Assembly: GCF_904831005.1 (NCBI RefSeq)
Contig: NZ_LR882982.1
Coordinates: 1,488,001 to 1,552,000, forward strand
Direction of reading: 5' to 3'
DNA length: 64,000 nt
From: Microbacterium hydrocarbonoxydans
GTDB lineage: Bacteria; Actinomycetota; Actinomycetes; Actinomycetales; Microbacteriaceae
The notes beneath the pieces were generated by a model. The model was not told the DNA's origin and searched no databases. It saw only the letters and a list, made by a program, of their open reading frames with translations. The translations under genes were made by a program, and so were the position numbers. Shown one piece after another: positions 34,201-42,931 of the stretch. The stretch's first letter is position 1; each line of letters starts with the position of its first letter.

Positions 34201-34919
34201 CCGCAGGGTCGGTCTCCGTGCGTATCGACGTCCTCTCGATCTTCCCGTCGTACTTCGACGGGTTGGCGCTCTCCCTGCTCGGGAAGGCGCAGAGCTCCGG
34301 CATCCTCGATCTGTCGGTCCACGATCTTCGCGGATGGACCTTCGACCGTCACCGCACCGTCGACGACACGCCCTACGGCGGCGGCGCCGGAATGGTGATG
34401 AAGCCGGAGCCCTGGGGCCTCGCTCTCGACGAACTCGCATCGCGCCCGCCGGCGGAGCCCTCGACCATCATCTTCCCCTCGCCTGCGGGCGAGGTCTTCA
34501 CACAGGCCACGGCACGGGAGCTGAGCACGCGCGAGCATCTCATCTTCGGCTGCGGCCGCTACGAGGGCATCGACGAGCGCGTGTTCGAGTACGGGGCCTC
34601 GCTGGGCGAGGTGCGGCTCATCAGCCTCGGCGATTACGTGCTCAACGGCGGAGAGGTCGCGACCATGGCGATGATCGAGGCCATCGGCCGACTCATCCCG
34701 GGAGTGGTAGGGAACCCCGAGAGTCTTGTCGAGGAATCGCACGAAGACGGCCTGCTCGAGTATCCGTCGTACACGAAGCCGTCGTCGTGGCGCGACCGCA
34801 CGGTTCCAGACGTCCTGCTCAGCGGCAACCACGGAGCGATCGCTACCTGGCGCCGGGAACAGCAGATCGCGCGCACCCGCAGCCGTCGCCCGGATCTTCT
34901 GTCCGAGGACGAATCCTAG
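34197..34919 (+). CDS. trmD: tRNA (guanine(37)-N(1))-methyltransferase
   Basis: SPOUT-class enzyme methylating G37 of tRNAs to prevent frameshifting. 240 residues: '[17 protein letters not shown]', '[16 protein letters not shown]' and the knot '[20 protein letters not shown]'. GTG 34197 overlaps the rimM stop by four bases; GTG 34218 is an alternative that would begin at '[12 protein letters not shown]'. Last gene of its operon. Confidence 0.95.
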   Translation: MTAGSVSVRIDVLSIFPSYFDGLALSLLGKAQSSGILDLSVHDLRGWTFDRHRTVDDTPYGGGAGMVMKPEPWGLALDELASRPPAEPSTIIFPSPAGEVFTQATARELSTREHLIFGCGRYEGIDERVFEYGASLGEVRLISLGDYVLNGGEVATMAMIEAIGRLIPGVVGNPESLVEESHEDGLLEYPSYTKPSSWRDRTVPDVLLSGNHGAIATWRREQQIARTRSRRPDLLSEDES

Positions 34920-34929
34920 AGAGCCGTCC

Positions 34930-34963
34930 GCGTCCTCATGGCCGATGCGGACCACGAGGACGC
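34930..34963. terminator. candidate terminator between trmD and map
   Basis: Arms GCGTCCTC (34930-34937) and GAGGACGC (34956-34963) pair perfectly and can extend inward across one mismatch. Located between two convergent genes. No T tract. Confidence 0.45.
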
Positions 34964-34970
34964 TCGCGGG

Positions 34971-35753
34971 TCAGCGGACGCCGAGGAACGACCTGTCGGT
35001 GAGGATGATCGGTCCGTCGGCCGTCACCGCGACCGTGTGCTCCGAATGAGCGCCCCGTGATCCGTCGACACTGCGAAGGGTCCAGCCGTCCGGGTCGGTG
35101 ATGAGCTCGTCCGTGGTCTGGAGGAGCCACGGTTCCAGAGCGAAGACGAGTCCTTCGCGCAGGGGGAAACCGCGTCCGGGGCGACCGTCGTTGGGAACGT
35201 GCGGGTCGCCGTGCATGATGCGTCCGACGCCATGACCGCCGAAGTCCGTGTTGATCGAGTACCCCTCGCCGTGCGACACGGCTGCGATCGCGGACGAGAT
35301 GTCGCCGATCCTGTTGCCGACGACAGCTGCGGCGATCGCGGCATCGAGAGCGCGCTCGGTCGTCTCGATGATCCGCAGATCCTCCTCGCGCGGAGTGCCG
35401 ACCACGAACGACACGGCGGAGTCCGCCACCCACCCGTCGACCGATACTGCGAAATCGAGCGACACGAGATCTCCGTCGCGCAGTTCGTAGTCGTGGGGAA
35501 GCCCATGCAGGACCGCGTCATTGATCGACGTGCAGATCACCTTGCCGAACGGACTCGCCCCGAACGACGGGTGGTAGTCGATGTAGCAGGACTCTGCGCC
35601 TGCTTTGCGGATCATGTCGTGTGCTCTGCGGTCGATGGACAGCAGGTTCGTTCCGACCTTGGTCTCATCGCGCAGGGTGGCCAGCGCCTCGGCCACGAAT
35701 CGACCTGCGGCACGCATCTCGTCGATCTCGGCAGGGGTGCGCAGTTCGATCAT
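34971..35753 (-). CDS. map: methionine aminopeptidase, type I
   Basis: Removes initiator Met. 260 residues. Metal-site motifs 'GLVFALEP', 'LDFAVSVDGWVADSAVSF' (two Asp), 'GHGVGRIMHGDPHVPN' (His) are visible. ATG 35753 starts the family sequence 'MIELRTPAEIDEMRAAGRFV'; AGAGG lies upstream. Often a second map is near the ribosomal S10 region, so this may be one of two copies. Confidence 0.95.
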   Translation of the reverse strand: MIELRTPAEIDEMRAAGRFVAEALATLRDETKVGTNLLSIDRRAHDMIRKAGAESCYIDYHPSFGASPFGKVICTSINDAVLHGLPHDYELRDGDLVSLDFAVSVDGWVADSAVSFVVGTPREEDLRIIETTERALDAAIAAAVVGNRIGDISSAIAAVSHGEGYSINTDFGGHGVGRIMHGDPHVPNDGRPGRGFPLREGLVFALEPWLLQTTDELITDPDGWTLRSVDGSRGAHSEHTVAVTADGPIILTDRSFLGVR

Positions 35754-35850
35754 CGGGTGTCCTCTCGTCTCTTCCATTCTCCCCGATATGCCGATAGCGC
35801 GCGTCCACGCGCTCACAGCGAACACCGGGACAGGAGCAGTCGGGTCGTCG

Positions 35851-35856
35851 TACGAT
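35851..35856 (+). promoter_or_regulatory. leaderless -10 box of the 165-residue membrane protein
   Basis: TACGAT six bases before ATG 35863. Confidence 0.45.
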
Positions 35857-35862
35857 TCAGAC

Positions 35863-36360
35863 ATGTGGTTGCGTCAGGCGTTCTTCCGCTGGCTGATTCC
35901 GGCGGCGTTCCTGCTGCCACTGTGGCTGTTCATCGGCTGGGGTGTCTTTCAGGGAGGGTGGGCGATCCTCTGGGTGCTGTTCATCGCCGTCCCATCAGTG
36001 TTCATCGGGCAGTTGGTGTTGACGTTGCTCACCCGGTCCCGACCGTCGGTGCGCGCCGAGCGCGCGGTGTCCTGGTGGGATGTCGCCGGATTCACCCTCT
36101 GGCACGGCCTGACGATCGCAGTGGGATGCTTCATCGACGGAGCGTTCGGCTGGCTCCTGGCTGCCGCGGTCGTCGTGGGTATCGGCATGTTCTGGCTGCA
36201 GTTCTGGCAGCTCTGGTCGGAGGCGAAGGCGAATGGCGCGGGCTTCCGTCAGACCGTGTCGTGGTCGATGACGGAAGGCGTGGGCACCACCGGTTCGTCG
36301 CGTCGTTCCGCGAGCGCTCCCGAGGTCATCGTCGTGCGGGAAGCCGACTCCCGCGACTGA
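35863..36360 (+). CDS. small integral membrane protein, unknown function
   Basis: 165 residues with three or four hydrophobic segments at about 8-28, 34-56, 76-92 and 98-118, the last ones Trp-rich ('FWLQFWQLWSEAKANGAG'). C-terminal 40 residues are hydrophilic and cytosolic in the likely topology. I recognise no family with certainty; such proteins are sometimes labelled MFS-like, but it is far too short for a transporter. Divergent from map, upstream of rplS. Confidence 0.65.
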   Translation: MWLRQAFFRWLIPAAFLLPLWLFIGWGVFQGGWAILWVLFIAVPSVFIGQLVLTLLTRSRPSVRAERAVSWWDVAGFTLWHGLTIAVGCFIDGAFGWLLAAAVVVGIGMFWLQFWQLWSEAKANGAGFRQTVSWSMTEGVGTTGSSRRSASAPEVIVVREADSRD

Positions 36361-36376
36361 ACGCGATCGTCGCGTT

Positions 36377-36405
36377 TTGGTTGCGGAGTGCTCCCGTGGC
36401 AGAAT
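36377..36405 (+). promoter_or_regulatory. promoter of rplS
   Basis: TTGGTT (36377-36382), 17-base spacer, CAGAAT (36400-36405). Gives an rplS leader of about 125 bases. Confidence 0.5.
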
Positions 36406-36430
36406 GGATGATTGTGCCGTGACCGGCCCT

Positions 36431-36516
36431 GCCTCAGGGGAGCCCGCGGACGCTTCGGCGCCGTACGACACGAACCCGTTCTTATTCCTTCCTAACATCA
36501 TGCATCCGACCTGAGG
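36431..36516 (+). promoter_or_regulatory. rplS leader with alternative pairing
   Basis: GCCTCAGG (36431-36438) is perfectly complementary to CCTGAGGC (36509-36516), 22 bases before the rplS ATG. The first segment can instead form a small local hairpin with the CCCT at 36427-36430. Two exclusive folds in a ribosomal protein leader hint at autoregulation. Confidence 0.35.
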
Positions 36517-36537
36517 CGAGTGCAGAGAGAGACGATC

Positions 36538-36885
36538 ATGCAGATCCTCGACGCCGTCGACGCAGCTTCGCTGCGCTCCGACATCCCCGTCTTCCACCCC
36601 GGTGACACCGTCAACGTGCACGTCAACATCACCGAGGGCACTCGCTCGCGTATCCAGGTCTTCAAGGGCGTCGTCATCGGCCGCCAGGGCGACGGTGTGC
36701 GCGAGACCTTCACCGTTCGCAAGATCAGCTTCCAGGTGGGCGTCGAGCGTACCTTCCCGGTCCACTCCCCGGTGATCGACCACATCGAGGTCGTCACTCG
36801 CGGTGACGTGCGTCGCGCGAAGCTCTACTACCTCCGCCAGCTGCGCGGCAAGAAGGCGAAGATCAAGGAGAAGCGCGACAACTGA
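36538..36885 (+). CDS. rplS: 50S ribosomal protein L19
   Basis: 115 residues at the subunit interface; '[20 protein letters not shown]' and '[18 protein letters not shown]' are standard. ATG 36538 gives the family start '[17 protein letters not shown]'. Monocistronic or read together with lepB past a strong terminator. Confidence 0.95.
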   Translation: MQILDAVDAASLRSDIPVFHPGDTVNVHVNITEGTRSRIQVFKGVVIGRQGDGVRETFTVRKISFQVGVERTFPVHSPVIDHIEVVTRGDVRRAKLYYLRQLRGKKAKIKEKRDN

Positions 36886-36899
36886 CGTTCGCGCACTCC

Positions 36900-36940
36900 A
36901 CAGCACCCCGGGACACGATGTCCCGGGGTGCTGTGTTTTC
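36900..36940 (+). terminator. strong terminator after rplS
   Basis: A 16-base perfect stem (36900-36915 with 36919-36934), three-base loop, followed by GTGTTTTC. Fifteen bases after the rplS stop. Confidence 0.9.
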
Positions 36941-37003
36941 AGCGAGGTGTGCGACCCTTGGTACTGCCGTCTCCGAGCGGTGCGAGACTGTGAAGGATTC
37001 CAG

Positions 37004-37738
37004 ATGACGACTGACTCAGCGGCTGCGTCCACGCCTCGGACCAGGCGTCCTCGTGGGTTCCTGATCTTCCTGCGTGATGTGCTGGTGATCATCGTGATCG
37101 CCGCGCTCGTGTCGTTCGTGGTCAAGACCTTCGTGGTGCGCTCGTTCTACATCCCGTCGGCCTCCATGGAACGCACCCTCATGGTGAAGGACCGGATACT
37201 CGTGGACGAGCTCACTCCGCGCTGGACCTCCTACGAACGAGGAGACGTCGTCGTCTTCAAGGATCCGGGTGGATGGCTGGATGGAGTCCCGCAGACTCCT
37301 GCCCAACCACCGCTGATCGAGGCGGTGGACTGGGTGCTCAACGTGGTCGGGATCTCGGCGACGGATTCCCAGGACCACCTCGTCAAGCGCGTGATCGGGC
37401 TGCCGGGGGATCACGTCGTCTGCTGCAATGCGCTCGGGCAGATCACGATCAACGGTGCTCCGATCGACGAGCTGGAGTATCTGAATCTCCCCGACGGCGA
37501 CACCGCGGCCTCGAACGAAGCGTTCGACGTCACGGTACCCGAGGGATCGCTCTGGCTGCTCGGCGACAACCGCGATCGCTCGCGTGACTCACGCGCCCAC
37601 CAGGAACTCCCGAGCGGCGGATTCGTCCCGCTCGACAACGTCGTCGGAAAGGCGTTCCTCACGACCTGGCCGCTCGACAGACTGGGGACGATCGACGGCC
37701 ATCACGGCAGCTTCAACGGAGTCCCGGACCCGGAATGA
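37004..37738 (+). CDS. lepB: signal peptidase I
   Basis: Membrane serine protease removing signal peptides. 244 residues. One N-terminal helix 'VLVIIVIAALVSFVVKTFVV' at about 26-46, catalytic Ser in 'FYIPSASMERTL', Lys in 'HLVKRVIGLPGD' and box E 'GDNRDRSRDSR'. ATG 37004 with GAAGG upstream. Overlaps rnhB by four bases. Confidence 0.95.
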   Translation: MTTDSAAASTPRTRRPRGFLIFLRDVLVIIVIAALVSFVVKTFVVRSFYIPSASMERTLMVKDRILVDELTPRWTSYERGDVVVFKDPGGWLDGVPQTPAQPPLIEAVDWVLNVVGISATDSQDHLVKRVIGLPGDHVVCCNALGQITINGAPIDELEYLNLPDGDTAASNEAFDVTVPEGSLWLLGDNRDRSRDSRAHQELPSGGFVPLDNVVGKAFLTTWPLDRLGTIDGHHGSFNGVPDPE

Positions 37739-38394
37739 CAGTTGCCGTGCCGACGCTCACGCTGGAGCGGAGACTGCTCAAGGAGTGCGAGCTCGTGATC
37801 TCGCTCGACGAGGTGGGACGAGGCGCTCTCGCCGGACCGGTCGCCGTGGGCGCGGCGATGATGGATGCCGCCGGAGCCCGCAGACGAGTTCCGGATGGAC
37901 TCCGCGACTCGAAGCTCGTCACAGAGCAACGCCGGCCCGACGTGGCTCTGCGCGCGGCTGCGTGGGTGCAAGCCTCCGGCGTGGGATGGGCCAGTTCGAC
38001 GGAAGTCGATGAGCTCGGAATCATGCGCGCACTCGGACTCGCGGCCTCGCGGGCGGTGCAGAGCATCGTCGACCAGGGGGTCGTGCTCGCAGACGCTCTT
38101 GTTCTTCTCGACGGCAACCACGACTACGTCTCGGCAATGCACCCGACCCCTCTCCGTGTGCGCCCGGTGATCAAGGCGGATCGGGATTGCGCCTCCGTGT
38201 CTGCGGCATCGGTCATCGCCAAGGTCGCGAGGGACACGCACATGGCGCGCCTGCACGATGATCACCCCGAGTATCACTGGCACCGCAACAAGGGGTATGC
38301 GAGCGCTGACCATCGTCTGGCGATACGCGAGCTCGGGCTGTCGCCGCACCATCGTTCATCGTGGGCGATCACTGACGCACCGACGCTGTTCTGA
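37735..38394 (+). CDS. rnhB: ribonuclease HII
   Basis: Cleaves RNA in RNA-DNA hybrids and single embedded ribonucleotides. 219 residues. Active-site acids in 'ISLDEVGRGALAGPVAVGA', 'LLDGNHDYV' and 'KADRDCASVSAASVIAK'. ATG within the lepB stop (ATGA). Conserved lepB-rnhB-DUF2469 order. Confidence 0.95.
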   Translation: MTVAVPTLTLERRLLKECELVISLDEVGRGALAGPVAVGAAMMDAAGARRRVPDGLRDSKLVTEQRRPDVALRAAAWVQASGVGWASSTEVDELGIMRALGLAASRAVQSIVDQGVVLADALVLLDGNHDYVSAMHPTPLRVRPVIKADRDCASVSAASVIAKVARDTHMARLHDDHPEYHWHRNKGYASADHRLAIRELGLSPHHRSSWAITDAPTLF

Positions 38395-38441
38395 GATCCC
38401 GTGCGACTCGCTCGTGCCGTCGACTCTAGGATGGAGTGATC

Positions 38442-38768
38442 ATGGATGAGGAAGCCTTCGACGACTACGACCGCGAGCTCGAGCTCGCTCTGTTCCGCGA
38501 GTACCGGGATGTCGTGGCCCAGTTCCAGTACGTCGTCGAGACCGAGCGGCGTTTCTATCTCGCCAACGAGGTCAATGTCGTCCGACGCGATACCGAGCAC
38601 GACTTCTACTTCGAGATCTCGATGACCGACGTCTGGGTCTGGGACATCTATCGGGCCGATCGATTCGTGAAGGCGGTCCGTGTGCTCACGTTCAAGGACG
38701 TGAACGTCGAGGAGCTCCAGCGGCGGGAGTTCGAGATTCCGCAGGAGCTCTCGCTCGACGGCGAGTGA
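38442..38768 (+). CDS. DUF2469 family protein
   Basis: 108-residue acidic protein of the actinobacterial DUF2469 family, found between rnhB and yraN; unknown function. Contains 'DVWVWDIYRADRFVKAVRV'. TAGGAT at about 38427-38432 and GGAG five bases before the ATG give a very short leader with a Shine-Dalgarno. Confidence 0.88.
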   Translation: MDEEAFDDYDRELELALFREYRDVVAQFQYVVETERRFYLANEVNVVRRDTEHDFYFEISMTDVWVWDIYRADRFVKAVRVLTFKDVNVEELQRREFEIPQELSLDGE

Positions 38769-38859
38769 TCCGCTCTGCACATACGGCGGCAGGACCGGGG
38801 GTATCCACGGAACCCGGTGTCGACCGGCTCTCGCCTTCCACGGCGGATGCGCTCTTCGA

Positions 38860-38865
38860 CAGTCT
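38860..38865 (+). promoter_or_regulatory. leaderless -10-like box of yraN
   Basis: CAGTCT six bases before ATG 38872. Confidence 0.35.
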
Positions 38866-38871
38866 GTCCGT

Positions 38872-39234
38872 ATGGCAGCGAAAGACGACCTCGGCAGAGC
38901 CGGTGAAGAGCGTGCGGTCCGATATCTGAGCGCGATCGGCTATCGCGTTCTCGACAGGAACTGGCGATGCGACCAGGGCGAGGTCGACATCGTCGCTCGA
39001 GTCGACACCCGCCTGGCCATCGTCGAGGTGAAGACGCGGAAGACGGAGTCGTACGGTCACCCGTTCGAGGCCGTGGATCACCGGAAGCGCCGGCGTCTCT
39101 GGCGATTGGCCCATGCGTGGGTCGCAGCGCATCCCCGCGAGGCCCTCGGGCTCGACATCGCTGTGGAAGCCATCGGGATCGTGGGCGCTGACCCGGCCAC
39201 AGGTGAGCTCGAGCACCTTCTGGACCTCTCATGA
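38872..39234 (+). CDS. YraN/UPF0102 family endonuclease-like protein
   Basis: 120 residues with a Holliday-junction-resolvase-like fold. Restriction-nuclease-type core 'GEVDIVARVDTRLAIVEVKTR' (D-x(n)-E-V-K) is intact. Role unknown; the gene precedes comM and dprA, suggesting DNA processing. Overlaps comM by four bases. Confidence 0.9.
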   Translation: MAAKDDLGRAGEERAVRYLSAIGYRVLDRNWRCDQGEVDIVARVDTRLAIVEVKTRKTESYGHPFEAVDHRKRRRLWRLAHAWVAAHPREALGLDIAVEAIGIVGADPATGELEHLLDLS

Positions 39235-40760
39235 CGACCGCGAGGACATGGGCGGTGGCGCTCACGGGCGTCGTCGGGCACATGGTCGAGGTCGAAGCGG
39301 ACCTCTCCAACCAGACTCCGGAGTTCAAGATCATCGGCTTGCCCGACAAGTCGCTGGGAGAAGCGGTTCAACGCGTACACAATGCGTGCAAGAACGTGGG
39401 TCTGTCTCTCCCTCGTCGCCGGTTGACGGTGAATCTCTCTCCGGCGAGCCTGCCCAAGCAGGGCTCAGCCTTCGACCTGAGCATCGCGGTAGCCGCCTTG
39501 GCGTCGGGCGGTGCGATTCGGGCACGTTCGATAGCCAGGACCGTGCATCTGGGGGAGCTCGGTCTTGACGGGCGTCTTCGGCCTGTGCCCGGGGTGCTCC
39601 CTGCCGTCTTCGCCGCCGCTCGAGCAGGCTTCGAGACCGTGATCGTGCCGCACTCGAACGAGGCCGAGGCGCAGCTCGTGCCCGGAATCGATGTACGGGC
39701 CGCCACCACGCTCGCTCAGGTGGCGGCCTGGCATGGTGCCGAAGTCGAGGTGGCGGAACTCGATGCGGTTGATCTCCCCATCATCGCCACCGACGAATCA
39801 GACGCTCTGGATCTCGCGGACATCGTCGGTCAGGAGGCCGCGGTCGAGGCGTTGATCGTGGCCGCCGCCGGAGGCCACCACATGCTTCTGAGCGGCCCGC
39901 CCGGTGCCGGAAAGACCATGCTGGCCCGAAGGCTCCCCGGAATCCTGCCGAGGCTCAGCGACGACGAGGCGCTCGAGGTCGCATCCATCCGTTCGCTCAC
40001 GGGCGAGTCGGTGCGCAGTCTCGATTTCACCCCACCTATCCAGGCGCCGCATCACAGCGCGTCGGTCGCAGCGCTGGTCGGCGGCGGTTCCCGCGCGGCG
40101 CGGCCCGGCGCGATCGTCCGAGCCCATCGAGGCGTGCTCTTTCTCGACGAGGCGGCAGAGTTCTCCCGTGTCGCCCTCGATTCGCTTCGGCAACCGCTCG
40201 AAGCGGGGACCATCGAGGTGAGCCGTGCCGGATTCACGGCCAGCTATCCGGCACGTTTCCAACTCGTACTGGCGATGAACCCGTGCCCTTGCGGCAACTA
40301 CGGAGTCCGAGGATCGGAGTGCGTCTGCCCGTCGCTGGCGATCAGGCGCTACTCGACTCGTCTGTCCGGACCGCTTCGTGACCGGATAGACATCGAGCTC
40401 CAACTGGCGCGCGTGGGTGCCGTCCATGCGATGAGCGGCGATCAGACCACGCTCACCTCGGCCGCCGCCGGCGATCGGGTCCGTGAGGCGAGAGACCGTG
40501 CAGCAGCGAGGTGGCGCGGCACGCCGTGGCGACGGAACGCGGAGATCCCCGGAGCCCGCCTGCGGCAGATCGATATCCGGATCGGGTCTGCAGCCCGCTC
40601 TCCACTGGACAGGGCACTGGAGCGCGGAGCGCTCACGCTGCGCGGATACGATCGCGTCCTTCGAGTCGCGTGGACTCTGGCAGACCTGGCAGGGATCGAC
40701 AGGCCAGGCCGCGATGAGATCGGTGGCGCACTGTTCCTCAAGAGAGGGATCGTCTCATGA
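39231..40760 (+). CDS. comM: ComM/YifB family Mg-chelatase-like AAA ATPase
   Basis: 509 residues. N-terminal Lon-protease-like domain (to about 180), AAA domain with 'LLSGPPGAGKTMLARRLPG' at about 222 and 'GVLFLDEAAEF', then the Mg-chelatase C-terminal part. In Gram-negatives ComM is a branch-migration helicase for natural transformation. Translationally coupled to yraN and dprA. Confidence 0.92.
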   Translation: MTTARTWAVALTGVVGHMVEVEADLSNQTPEFKIIGLPDKSLGEAVQRVHNACKNVGLSLPRRRLTVNLSPASLPKQGSAFDLSIAVAALASGGAIRARSIARTVHLGELGLDGRLRPVPGVLPAVFAAARAGFETVIVPHSNEAEAQLVPGIDVRAATTLAQVAAWHGAEVEVAELDAVDLPIIATDESDALDLADIVGQEAAVEALIVAAAGGHHMLLSGPPGAGKTMLARRLPGILPRLSDDEALEVASIRSLTGESVRSLDFTPPIQAPHHSASVAALVGGGSRAARPGAIVRAHRGVLFLDEAAEFSRVALDSLRQPLEAGTIEVSRAGFTASYPARFQLVLAMNPCPCGNYGVRGSECVCPSLAIRRYSTRLSGPLRDRIDIELQLARVGAVHAMSGDQTTLTSAAAGDRVREARDRAAARWRGTPWRRNAEIPGARLRQIDIRIGSAARSPLDRALERGALTLRGYDRVLRVAWTLADLAGIDRPGRDEIGGALFLKRGIVS

Positions 40761-41947
40761 TCGACGCGCTCCTCTCCGACGCTGCTCTTCTGGCGGCGAT
40801 CCACGGGGTGCATGGGGGCGGCGATGCTGCCGAGGCAGTCGCTCGCATCACGTGGTCCGTGCTTGCCGAACCAGGTGACGGCGTGGCGGGCGCACTCATC
40901 CGTGAGCTCGGCGCGACCGAGGCCCTGCGCGTCGTCCTCGGCAGCGGTCGGAGGCTTGTGGCACCCGGCACGTTGGGCGGTCCCGTCGCCGAGGGCATCG
41001 CCCGATGGTCCGTGCGGGCCGATCCGCAGAGGGTGAGATGCGCCGTCACCGGCGCCCGTGACGTGGGAGCCCGTCTCATCGTTCCGGGAGACCCGGAATG
41101 GCCGCTTGCATTGAACGATCTCGGCGTTCACGCGCCCGTCGTCCTCTGGGTGCGCGGCGACCGGTCGCTGCTCGTCCGCGAACCGCGTGTCGCTGTCGTC
41201 GGCGCCAGGGCCGCTAGCGCGTATGGCGACTCCGTGGCTGCGGAACTCGCCGGCGACCTGGCGATCGGGGGAGCGGTCATCGTGTCAGGCGGCGCATACG
41301 GCATCGACGGTGCAGCACATCGCGCCGCACTCGCGGTCGGCGGCGCCACCGTGGCGTTCCTCGCCGGGGGCGTCGACCGCGCCTACCCGCAGGGGCATCA
41401 GGAGCTGCTGCGTCGAATCGTCGAGACGGGGGCGGTCATCAGCGAGGTTCCGTGCGGGATGGCGCCGACGAAATGGCGCTTCTTGTCGAGGAACCGGCTC
41501 ATCGCTGCCGCCAGTCAGGCGACGGTCGTGGTCGAAGCCGGATGGCGCAGCGGATCGCTCAATACGGCCGGCCACGCCGCCTCGCTGGGCAGACCGCTCG
41601 GTGCAGTACCGGGGCCGGTGACGTCGGCCTCTTCGGCAGGGTGCCACCGCCTGCTGCGCGAGTACGACGCGCGGTGCGTCACGAGTGCCGGCGAGGTCCG
41701 CGAGTTGTGGGGGAGCACGACGTCTGCTGCGGCAGGCGTGCCGGAGGAACGGATCGATGCGGAGCAGCGTCGGCTGCTCGACGCCGTCGGCGCACGCACC
41801 TGGGTGACCGCGACCGAGATCGCCGGCCGCGCCGGGCTCGCCCCCGGGCGCGTGACAGCTCTCCTGGGGGTGATGGATCTCGAGGGTCTCGTGGAACGGT
41901 CGGAGGCCGGGTGGAGGCGCAAGCGTGAGACGGGGCGGCGAGGCTGA
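40757..41947 (+). CDS. dprA: DNA processing protein DprA
   Basis: 396 residues. Rossmann-like core 'VAVVGARAASAYGDSVAAEL' , 'IVSGGAYGIDGAAHRAAL', 'FLAGGVDRAYPQGHQELL' and 'SLNTAGHAASLGRPLGAVPG'. The N-terminal extension is helical and the C-terminus carries a winged-helix 'EERIDAEQRRLLDAVG'. Loads RecA on incoming single-stranded DNA. ATGA overlap with comM. Confidence 0.93.
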   Translation: MIDALLSDAALLAAIHGVHGGGDAAEAVARITWSVLAEPGDGVAGALIRELGATEALRVVLGSGRRLVAPGTLGGPVAEGIARWSVRADPQRVRCAVTGARDVGARLIVPGDPEWPLALNDLGVHAPVVLWVRGDRSLLVREPRVAVVGARAASAYGDSVAAELAGDLAIGGAVIVSGGAYGIDGAAHRAALAVGGATVAFLAGGVDRAYPQGHQELLRRIVETGAVISEVPCGMAPTKWRFLSRNRLIAAASQATVVVEAGWRSGSLNTAGHAASLGRPLGAVPGPVTSASSAGCHRLLREYDARCVTSAGEVRELWGSTTSAAAGVPEERIDAEQRRLLDAVGARTWVTATEIAGRAGLAPGRVTALLGVMDLEGLVERSEAGWRRKRETGRRG

Positions 41948-41970
41948 CCCCGCGCGGCGCCCCGGTCGTG

Positions 41971-41976
41971 CAAGCT
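41971..41976 (+). promoter_or_regulatory. leaderless -10-like box of xerC
   Basis: CAAGCT six bases before GTG 41983. Confidence 0.3.
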
Positions 41977-41982
41977 GGCTCC

Positions 41983-42885
41983 GTGGAGTTCTCGGTCGCG
42001 GCTGCTGCGTTCACTGACCACCTTTCGAAGGTGCGCCGGCTGTCCGCCGCCACAGTGCGCGCGTATCGCTCGGATCTGCGTGATCTGGGTTCCGGCCTCG
42101 GCGACGGGGCTCTCGAAGCCATCGACCTGGACGTGCTGCGCGACTGGTTGTGGCGGGCGACGCAGCGAGGCGATGCCCGCTCGACCTTGGCGCGTCGCAC
42201 GGCGGCGGCTCGTTCCTTCTTCGGGTGGGCACACGAGCAGGGGCTCATCGAGGTCGATCCGAGTCTGCGGCTCATCAGCCCGAAGAAGGGCCGTACCCTG
42301 CCCACTGTCGCATCGCAGGACGCGATGCAGAATCTGCTCGATGCCCAGCGCATCGCCGCTGAGGCAGGCGAGCCGATCTCGGTCCGAGACCGCGCGATAC
42401 TCGAGCTTCTCTACGGAGCGGGTATTCGCGTGTCCGAGCTCTGCGGAATCGATGTCGACGATCTCGATCTCGATCGCCGCACCGTCCGCGTGCTCGGCAA
42501 GGGGGCGAAGGAGCGTGTGGTGCCGTTCGGGGCACCTGCGCGGGCCGCTGTGGGCGACTATCTCACCCGGGCGCGTCCGGTTCTTCTCGCGAGATCGTCG
42601 ACCTCCGCTGCGGCGCTCTTTCTCGGAAGCCGCGGCAGTCGCATCGGAACCAGGGCGGTCTATGGTCTCGTCGCAGATGTCCTGTCCCCGTACGTCGGCG
42701 CGGAGACGGTGGGGCCCCACGCGCTCCGCCACACCGCGGCGACACATCTTCTCGACGGAGGTGCAGATCTCAGGGCGGTGCAGGAGATCCTCGGGCATGC
42801 GAGCCTCGGTACGACCCAGATCTATACGCACGTGTCGGCGGAGCGCCTCACTGCCGCATATCGGCTCGCACACCCCCGCGCCTGA
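41983..42885 (+). CDS. xerC: tyrosine recombinase XerC
   Basis: Site-specific recombinase resolving chromosome dimers. About 300 residues. N-terminal core-binding domain; catalytic Arg in 'LLYGAGIRVSELCG', Lys in 'GKGAKERVVPFG', His-x-x-Arg in 'GPHALRHTAATHLL', His and Tyr in 'LGHASLGTTQIYTHV'. GTG 41983 begins 'MEFSVAAAAFTDHL'; GTG 41968 is five codons upstream. Conserved position after dprA, so chromosomal XerC rather than an integrase. Confidence 0.92.
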   Translation: MEFSVAAAAFTDHLSKVRRLSAATVRAYRSDLRDLGSGLGDGALEAIDLDVLRDWLWRATQRGDARSTLARRTAAARSFFGWAHEQGLIEVDPSLRLISPKKGRTLPTVASQDAMQNLLDAQRIAAEAGEPISVRDRAILELLYGAGIRVSELCGIDVDDLDLDRRTVRVLGKGAKERVVPFGAPARAAVGDYLTRARPVLLARSSTSAAALFLGSRGSRIGTRAVYGLVADVLSPYVGAETVGPHALRHTAATHLLDGGADLRAVQEILGHASLGTTQIYTHVSAERLTAAYRLAHPRA

Positions 42886-42931
42886 ACTCATGCCGCGCGC
42901 GGGCACCCCCCGGCACGCCTGACGGCGTCGA

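Noticed and set aside
39231..42885. Mobile-element signature suggested by the tyrosine recombinase
   Set aside because: comM-dprA-xerC is the normal chromosomal order, there is no adjacent tRNA or direct-repeat att site, and base composition does not change.
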